Shown piece by piece: positions 56,510-64,000 of a stretch of 64,000 nucleotides of DNA. A program made the position numbers and the translations under genes. This stretch comes from Saxidomus purpurata (lineage: Eukaryota; Mollusca; Bivalvia; Venerida; Veneridae), in NCBI GenBank assembly GCA_022818135.1, contig JAFMSR010000014.1, positions 40,195,708-40,259,707 of the forward strand. Direction: 5' to 3'. Below the pieces are notes generated by a model that saw only the letters and a list, made by a program, of their open reading frames with translations, was not told where the DNA came from and did no database searches. Positions within the stretch are counted from its first letter, which is position 1. Each line of letters starts with the position of its first letter.

Positions 56510-59500
56510 ACCTTTGACCTTTCGTTGATATGGAAAATATCTACCATTAATATCTTATAGCGCCTTCCAGGTTTAATAAAATAAAGCTGTAGGGAGTGGA
56601 GCATAGATAGAAAACCTTATCATTAAGACAATTAGCATAACAAAATAATATTTATGTCTGTAATTTGAAGTATAAAAGAATGTTAACATCAATTATCTGC
56701 AACAATAAAATTTACTGGTGTCTGGAGAATTTTCACACAATAGAATTTACTCGTAAAAGTGAGCTATTCGTGCCAAATCACGAACTACAAGAAGATACAA
56801 TGCCGCAATGGTGTCTATGAAAACAGAACAACTTGACGTAAACACAAAAGATGTATGTAAAATTGGTTAGCATGAAGGATACAGTTGTCTACTCATTAAA
56901 TTCTTTGAAAAGAAAGCAAAACAAAATGGCTGTATCCATTAAGATCGAAACTCTATGAGCAGTCATGTACGCATATCAAATCGAAGTGCTAATTTTCTTC
57001 TGACCTTGATCCTCTACTTAATGTGACTAATGTATTGGCTTTTTAAGCTCTAGCACAGTCCTGACTGACATGTCACTAGAGTTTGTTGTCATATAAATTT
57101 TACCATAACATTGTATGATTGTTATGTTGACCATTTAAAGTATGACAGATCGTTTCGATATTGCATTCAAGTCGGTCTGTAATTAGGTATCATTTTTTTT
57201 GCAAGAATATAGTCAATATATCTAAATATCACTCATTACAATGGTGCGTTAAGGCCATTGTTGTATCTTTTCTTCGGAATTTGGAAATTACTACTGGACC
57301 ACGATCGTTGGCTTGATATCACCATTCAAAATATACAGGTTAACGGAATATGCAGGAATAGGCAGCAACATATAACTGTATTTACCGTCTTCTTTGGTCT
57401 AGTGTTTGGCAGACACCTTGGGAGCGGAGATCGAAGGTCAATCCCACAGGGGCATATATGCCGGGTGTGACTAGTTAAATAATGGTTACCGCATCCTCAT
57501 GCCATGGTGCCGGCTAAAAGGATTCGGGAGGTAAATGTGCTCAGAAAGAAGATGTCTCATGAGTCAGAAATGTCTGGCCCTTTAAGTAGGGGTGACATTA
57601 GAATAAACAAACACTTTACCTTTTTACTTTTAATAACTGTGCATCCGCATCGTGCTACATGCATCGTATAAACTTCATTTCCTGTTATCAAACCTTTGCA
57701 TAAACTGTTAATGATGACCTTTAACAGAATGTCGTTTCATCGGCACCAGTGCTCTATAATAGTCAGTCAAATTAATTAAACATGCAAGACTTAATGCAAT
57801 GTGTTTTATGTGTTTATTTGATTCAACCTACACTAAAGTAACTTTGTTTTGTTATCTGATAACGCTAAAATCTCTGATCGCTAATAATTTTGCATGGATC
57901 GGCAAATAAATCAAATTTTCTTTTCGTACATTTAAGTTTGATATTTCGTTGTTTGTTTGTGACATTTGAGCCTATAATATTTTAATCTGTATGATGTTTG
58001 ATGTTTATTGGAAATATTGTCCAAATTTCAAAAAATAGTTTATTGTATTGAAAGATCGTGTCAAGTAGTTTGGCTGTGAAAAATATTCAGATTCTTAGAA
58101 AGATGTAGTTTTGCCGTAATAAAGAACTCAAAACTTTTATCACTACCTACCATAATGTATTTACACAATATGTTTCAGTAGTTCATAATTTTTTATACTG
58201 CCTACTTATCTATACATACTCTTAATTCATATAGACATGAACTTTTTCTAAGTATCAAAACCGACATGAAAAGTTGTCTAAGCGCTATGAAAGGCGACCT
58301 AAAAAATAAAGATAAATTCAGAAATAATTAGTAATATCCTTTTCTATTTATTTTCTGACAATTTGAAGCATTTAGCTGCTGTATTTATAAGATATAGCGA
58401 TTTTACATTTAAATAATGCACCTAAATGCGGTTGTTGACTTTACATCTAGAAAACAGTTTCAAATTAACGTTGTGGCACATCACTCGAAAACTAATTCCC
58501 TTGGTGCAAGGATTTGTATGGATTACTAACTGGATTCAATTTTAGATTATAAATAATTCCTTTGATGTGTCTAACTTACAAACAATTCAAATATATCTGT
58601 TTTAATTTAATAAAGTGTGTCTGCAACTCGTACGTACAGGTTTTGTAGTATTTGGTAGGTTTAGAATTTCAGTTTCTACAGCAACAAAATCTTCATTTAT
58701 CTAAATAAAACGTTTGTAATAACCATCGAACAGTTTAACTGAGTTATAATACTTACATGTACATAATAGCTATATTTAGAGAGACACTCCCTAAAATTGA
58801 GACAATTGAAATGACCTCAAAGTATATGTAATAGAATATAATAGTATGTAAATTATATACATGCAGCTCATAAACATTTTGAATAGCTTTTCCTAATTGC
58901 TATGTAGATTTTACTTGTCTTGTTGATTATTTTTACATTTTATGTTATGAAAAATAACCAGAAATTGTGAGGGAGTTAATATCAGATGCTAAACCAAGTG
59001 TCGTGTATATTGTATCTAGTAAATCAACAGTCTTCGAACAATGGTTGCATGCTACAAACGAAGTAGCGCCAGTAATTTCAGCTGCGACAATATGTTTTAG
59101 GCATAACAATGCATATACAACGAAAGTGCAATATCTTACCTGGGCTAGAGCTGTATTGATTCTTGTATGTTTATGTGTGCATTTGCAGTAAATGTTTCTT
59201 AATTAACATGTTAAGTATTGAACTCTTCCAATATTTGGGTGTGCTGGGTTCCGTTTTACGACCCAATGAGGATATTCTTGAACTATGCGAAAATGCCAAT
59301 TAATGGACTTGGGTCATGGCGTTTAGCTGATTTATTTCCTGATATACTCTTACTAGGCGCAAACTAATTGAGGCAACCAGGTTGGATTCTTTTCATGTGA
59401 TTCTTTCATTAATATTCGATAGTAAATACCTAACTAGACCCAACATCCGTTTTTGTAATTGCAAACAGGCGTGAGTGAATTCATGAACTTTATGAGAGTT

Positions 59501-59545
59501 TTAGTTTATGAACATGCTTCACAGATTGAGGTTGTGTTATTAACA
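56510..59545. repeat. Duplicated block P2
   Basis: Partner of P1 (44385-45850). The extra middle part (about 57.25-59.28 kb) has a SINE and an open frame at 58967-59191 followed by 'gtgcatttgcag', without recognisable domain. Confidence 0.8.
57391..57600 (+). mobile_element. Second tRNA-derived SINE, divergent
   Basis: 'tttggtctagtgtttggcag' resembles a tRNA 5' half with an A box; 'aggtcaatccc' at 57435-57445 is a decayed B box. The body 'gtgccggctaaaaggattcg' and 'ccctttaagtaggggtgaca' fits a SINE-type body. It differs from the SINE at 25.7 kb, so it is another family. Confidence 0.6.
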
Positions 59546-59636
59546 TGATGTATGTCACTTACTGATACTTAATTGCAAAACATGAAGGAGGGGGTTGTGG
59601 ATAAAGATATGAAATAGCTAACTGTGTGCACAACAG

Positions 59637-60010
59637 TGCACCACAGGTTTAGTTTATACTAATTTATTTTAGCTAATTGTGAAGAAAGCTTGTAGCTTAT
59701 CGAGTCACTCTCGAGTCCGTTTCCTGGAAAAACCAGTACTGGCGTCATATGAGGAGGTATGGTCGTGACCCTCAATCTCCGGGATGAGTTTGCTTTCCCA
59801 TTGTCGGATTGACTGCAATGTAAACGCTGAATAATTAACAATTATACAGCAGACCTGGTATACTACAGGAGTAAACATTTTACACGAAATCAGCTTAATG
59901 AATACACGACCTCACGAATTCAGCATCATGAGTTAACGTTACTTTTATGAGTTCCTGAGTTGAATTCATGGCATGAAATTGTAACTTCACGAAAGATTTG
60001 AAATTGAATT
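59637..60010. repeat. Local duplicate of 61325-61640
   Basis: 'gtgcaccacaggttt' vs 'gtgtaccacaggttt', 'cagcagacctggtatacta' vs 'cagcaaacctggaatacta', 'agcatcatgagttaacgtta' vs 'agcatcatgtattaacgtga', and 'gagttcatgaactgaattca'-like text. Direct orientation, about 1.5 kb apart. Confidence 0.65.
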
Positions 60011-60425
60011 GTGAAATCGTAAATTCATGAAGTTACGGTTGTAAACACGTGACGTTCGTAAAGAATTTGATTTCGTCTTCACGAATTCACGATTCATCTT
60101 CACGAATTTACAGTTTCAACATTTTATCTTCACGAATTTACGATTTCAACTTCATGATTTCACTATAATTTGATCTTAACGTATACACGATTGTATCTTC
60201 ACGACTTCATCTTTACGAATTTATAATTGTATCTTCATGAATTTGCAATTTCATCTTCACGAATTCACGATTTCAGCTTCATAAATTTCCGAGTTGAAAT
60301 CGTTAAGTTGAATTACTACAGTTAAAATCATGAATTCGTGAAGTTGAAATCATGGTGTCATGAAGATAAAATTTTGAATTTATGAAGCTGAAATTTGGAA
60401 GTCGGGCACTTCAAAGTCATGAAAT
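59880..60425. repeat. 'cttcacgaattcacgatttca' low-complexity repeat with strand switch
   Basis: About 20-bp imperfect units. From 60065 to 60290 the plus strand reads 'cttcacgaatt(t/c)acgattt'; from about 60290 to 60400 it reads the complement ('gaattcgtgaagttgaaatc'). The first part (59930-60060) is also complement-oriented. The block is an irregular inverted array. Confidence 0.75.
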
Positions 60426-60439
60426 CATAATGTGTAAAA

Positions 60440-60810
60440 AGGCCACTCCTAACATTTGGCAGATTATATTCTACAAACATTAAACTGTATTCGATGAACG
60501 TGAAATGTTAAATAAATACAGTTTTAAAGCACAACCTTTATCGAAAATGCACCTTTTAAGCAAACTATTTCAACATAGGAACTGTTATAAATCGCTATCC
60601 ACCCATTGATTGAACAACAACAAAAAATTGAAAAAATAAATGAATAATTTAAGGTACTGCAACACATTTTAAAACGCTGAGTTTATAGATGACTGGAATG
60701 AATACCTTAAACTTTTAAGATAAATTATGATACTTGCATTTTATCTATTATTTGTGCTTTTAAGTTTTTAAATTTGACACCAGTTATAGGGAGTGCATCC
60801 ATAATATCCC
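60440..60810. repeat. Duplicated block Q2
   Basis: Partner of Q1 at 42980-43310. It follows P2, whereas Q1 precedes P1, so the block order differs between the copies. Confidence 0.6.
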
Positions 60811-61324
60811 CACCGGTCTTTGGTGCTTTCGTATGTTATCGTATCCGCAGCACATCTGTTTTAACAAGACATTTGAAACCAAGTGAAAGCCAACCAAATG
60901 CAACAAGCTATGATTTAAATAAACAGACCGGGAAAATGTATGTGTAATTAAGCATAAAGTAGAAATGATTTGCGGATGACATCAAGCTTTATAAAAAAAC
61001 AAAAAAAAAACAGTTTGCTGGAACATTGATCCGTGCTATCAGTTTCGCTATGTTATGTGGTTTTAGTAACAGGACTGTTTCATCACAAGAGTCTATCATT
61101 CTTGTATAGGTCCATCAGGACCAGGTGTATCACGATGTACGTAACAAATCTGTTAATAAAACTTTCCCGAAGGAAAGAAAGCTACATACGCATTGACAGT
61201 ATATATTTATAGCTTACAGATACGTAAACGAGCAATGACCGCATGAGAACGGAATCATGAGCTATGTTTGTATGGAATTGGAATGTTCTGGTGCGGTATT
61301 GAAGACTATTTTTTTTGTATTTTA

Positions 61325-61660
61325 AATAAAAAAGAGTGTACCACAGGTTTGCTTATCGTGGATAAATAAAACATATACAGCAAACCTGGAATACTAACTA
61401 TCATACTAAGCATTTTACACTTTACGAATACAGTTTTGACGAAGTCAGCTGAAATCAGCATCATGTATTAACGTGACCTTAATGAGTTCATGAACTGAAT
61501 TCATGACATTAAATTGTACATTCATGAAAGGTTTTAACTTGATTAAAGAACTTGGTAACTTGGTTTTGGTTAACTTGGTGAACTTGATAAAGTTGGTTTT
61601 AACTTGATTCGTAAATTCAATTCGTAACGAATGTAAACTCATGACATTCGATGCGAATTT
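61325..61660. repeat. Second copy of the 59.6-60.0 kb block with simple repeats
   Basis: See 59637-60010. It includes 'aacttgattaaagaacttgg', 'ttggttttggttaacttggt' and 'cttgataaagttggttttaa', a short internal AACTTG(G/A) repeat. Confidence 0.6.
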
Positions 61661-62439
61661 CTAAATGAATGAAGTCGAATCTCAGATTGAAGTGTAATTG
61701 TGAGGTTTGTAATTAATGACACAGTGTTCGGATATGCTTCTTTACACAAGTCCCTAGTATTAAGTTTACATATGCTTCCACCAATTCTTTTCAAAATGAT
61801 AAGCTGCTGGGCCTGAAATGACCAAACACTTATGTATCAATTTTAATGGTGAAACTTATTTCAACACATTGGTGGCACTTAGTATAATCAAATGAAGATT
61901 TTTTTAATCACTCACGTGCCTACGACATTACATGTAAGTATAAAAGCATATACATCATAGTTTGTCTATCTGATATTTGTCCGTCCAATGCGCTTTTCTT
62001 TAATGGCAAAGTGTAGATTTTAAGCTAAAAAGTTATTTTTATAAATTGCTACAGAGAAAGTCCCACACCATATATAATTTCCTTTGATTTACACTAATTA
62101 TTTTAACTCTAGATTATGAAACAAGTTTCTACAACTTATATTTATCGCTTCGAAAATCAGTTCTGATTGAATCAAACGCAAACAGATTTACTTTGATGTT
62201 CGAGAGCCTTTTGCTGTATAGTATAAATTAATAAGCTTTCTTAGGATAACTGATGATATGTGTGTGCAGTTTCAACTGACAAAGTTGGCGTTGTCATTGT
62301 CAGTTTTTGATCTACGGTATGATGAAAGTACATCACTTATCTTTCTCGGACACACTGAGAAAATCTGCGTTAAATTATTCAGCTGCAAATAATACAGACG
62401 ACAGAAAGAAAAGAGAACATCAGTGCTGCAATATGGTTT

Positions 62440-62657
62440 ATGTTCGTCAACTTGCAATTAAGATGTGGCATCGGAAACCGGAGAGCAGCAAATGTTCTCA
62501 TAGCTTCACCTTTCATCAATTTAATGACCAACCGCTTAACGCCTCAACTAGATCAGTCGGTAATGAAATGCAGTGCAGTCAGTATGCAACGCAGCAAAAG
62601 TGACACATTGCTGACAGTAATGGCTATGTTGAACATTGCAACATCAGGAATATTAGG
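62440..62657 (+). CDS. Possible first coding exon
   Basis: A frame open from about 62440 ends at 'ggaatattag' then 'gtaaatc', a plausible donor. A methionine near 62584 starts a short basic segment followed by a hydrophobic run, which could be a signal peptide. No domain is recognised, and a competing frame covers the same stretch. Confidence 0.2.
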
Positions 62658-63320
62658 TAAATCAAACGTGATGTAAAATTTAGTTTATAAACGAAGGACC
62701 AAATCTCCTTCCAAACATTAATATAAAACTAGTATGCGCAAAAATTTAAGTGTTCTTTACAACCGGTGTAACAAATGAAGTCTGGGGTCAGCTTAGTTAG
62801 CCGTTGCATGTTAGACTTGTGGGTTTATTGTCCGAATACAGCTGAGGACATCACATATTTGTATTTTTCACAACATACAGAGAAAACACATTTGAAACTA
62901 GCGAAAATTAACAACCAACATGTTTTTATGTATGTTTTGTTACAGTGTACATTTCATATTTATTAGCTTTGGTTCATTACAGTACTGATGTTAAATGTAC
63001 TTCATTGTATTTCATTTCCTTCCCTTAAATAAACGTGTTTTAACAAATCAAAAGAAGATGCTGTGCATCACCTGAAGGGTTTAAAAGTTCAAACACTCTA
63101 TTTTTAAAGGTAAACAAGGTTACTTTACAAAACAGATTTTACACTTTGCCAATAGCGTAATTATACGGTATATACAAAGTAATACCACAAGGCAGTGATT
63201 ATTTTGGTATTTATGAGTTCAAATTTTGACGTTTAACCTTGTGGTGACCTGGGAATAAGTTATATTGCAACCATATTTTGAGCTAGTGTTTTATATATAG
63301 GCAACGAGATTTATTTTTCA

Positions 63321-63461
63321 GGAACTCAAGGAAAACGATGAGACTGTTCTTTCAGTACAAGAATGGTGCTTACAAATGCGCTGTCAATTGTATTTCCATA
63401 TTTGCTTTTATCTGGTTTCGGCATATTTGACAAAAGCCATTGACAGATTCACTGCTACAAA
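63321..63461 (+). CDS. Possible internal exon
   Basis: A strong acceptor 'gatttatttttcag' (to 63320) precedes 141 bases fully open in one frame, ending 'ctacaaag' then 'gtcagc', an acceptable donor. The translation has a Glu/Asp-rich start, four Cys and a hydrophobic 'YFHICFYLVSAYL' segment. No known domain. With the acceptor at 63320 the phase does not fit the 62.66 kb donor; a second acceptor 'tgttctttcag' about 35 bases in would fit. Confidence 0.22.
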
Positions 63462-63666
63462 GGTCAGCAATTCAATATAATGGAAATCCGGTATTTGGCA
63501 TCTTGAAAATATGGAATGAGTGACCGGGATATGAGACATTTGAACTTAAACTTCATTCATATAATATTAGAAAAAAATAATCGTGTTTGTTTTATAATTT
63601 TATTGTTTGTACTTATATTTCCATTGTAAAAGAAAGATATGAAATTTGCAGATTTAAAATAAAAGT

Positions 63667-63741
63667 CAAAGTGATGAACTTTTAATTAAATTTATTAATA
63701 AACAAAGTGATGAACTTTTAATTAAATTTATTAATAAACAA
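63667..63741. repeat. 36-bp tandem duplication
   Basis: 'caaagtgatgaactttta' plus 'attaaatttattaataaa' occurs twice without visible change, at 63667 and 63703. Confidence 0.95.
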
Positions 63742-64000
63742 ATGATCTTAAAGTCCGTATTATTTTCTTCACTGTTTCGAACTGTTGCAGCGATTGAGGT
63801 GTTTTTTAATCATGTTGCACTATTTCGTCTGTACACGAAGCAACAGTTAAATGTCATAGTAAGTTGTATGCGTAGTATATCCAGTTAATCCTTTCTGTGA
63901 GTGGACACACACTTAATGGACACGTTTTGCTTGTGCTGTATTTCACTGTCGGCTCTCAGTCAGGAGCAGTTTTAGACAATTACTGTATTGAAAAAAGTAG

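Noticed and set aside
58967..59191. 74-codon frame followed by 'tttgcag'
   Set aside because: A splice acceptor downstream of a frame does not define an exon; no domain, and absent from the P1 copy.

Overview
The window is AT-rich, intron/intergenic-type animal DNA with no bacterial, phage or plasmid character. The dispersed repeats are of kinds I associate with bivalve molluscs: units ending in 'gtgaccttgacctttgac', units with 'gacttgaaactcaaaat', 'ctagaggtctcattt' units, GACGCC-rich repeat ends, and tRNA-derived SINEs. A marine bivalve genome is therefore the best guess; the species is not identified. The only confidently recognised proteins belong to one retrotransposon. I found no complete host gene, no tRNA or rRNA gene, no CRISPR array and no operon.

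Layout. 1-1.55 kb: a 32-bp satellite with a higher-order period of about 576 bp (18 monomers). 1.7-4.1 kb: divergent dispersed repeats. 4.1-21.0 kb: a tandem segmental duplication, copy A about 4.12-11.64 kb and copy B about 12.57-21.0 kb, diverged but collinear. Each copy carries different later insertions (TTAA-flanked MITE-like elements, a GGC-ended MITE, retroposon 3' fragments, a roughly 0.7 kb dispersed repeat, a complex tandem insertion), so each copy serves as the empty site for the other. 21-28.8 kb: tandemly repeated dispersed units, palindromic MITEs, a tRNA-SINE, a fold-back element, a TAA microsatellite and one possible exon.

29.4-61 kb: a second, older duplication seen as matching blocks. 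They run D1 (29.4-35.8), Q1 (43.0-43.3), P1 (44.4-45.85), then D2 (48.4-55.1), P2 (56.5-59.5), Q2 (60.4-60.8). One end of D is inverted between copies and Q and P have swapped order. Inside the first copy lies a 5.5 kb BEL/Pao LTR retrotransposon (36739-42254), nested in a dispersed repeat whose two halves flank it. It has gag (DUF1759, zinc knuckles), protease, reverse transcriptase, RNase H/A17 region, integrase and a DUF5641-like tail, all in the expected order but broken by many frame changes. Its 5' LTR stops 31 bp early and is fused to an exact 50-bp copy of its own integrase sequence, which then runs in frame into gag. The primer-binding site region is absent.

61-64 kb: simple repeats, a short tandem duplication and two possible exons. 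Nothing in the window convinced me of a new biological system. The strongest leads are the chimeric 5' end of the BEL/Pao element, the paralogue-defined insertion sites in the 4-21 kb duplication, and runs of C that appear to overwrite a recognisable repeat, probably an assembly error. All identities were judged by eye.
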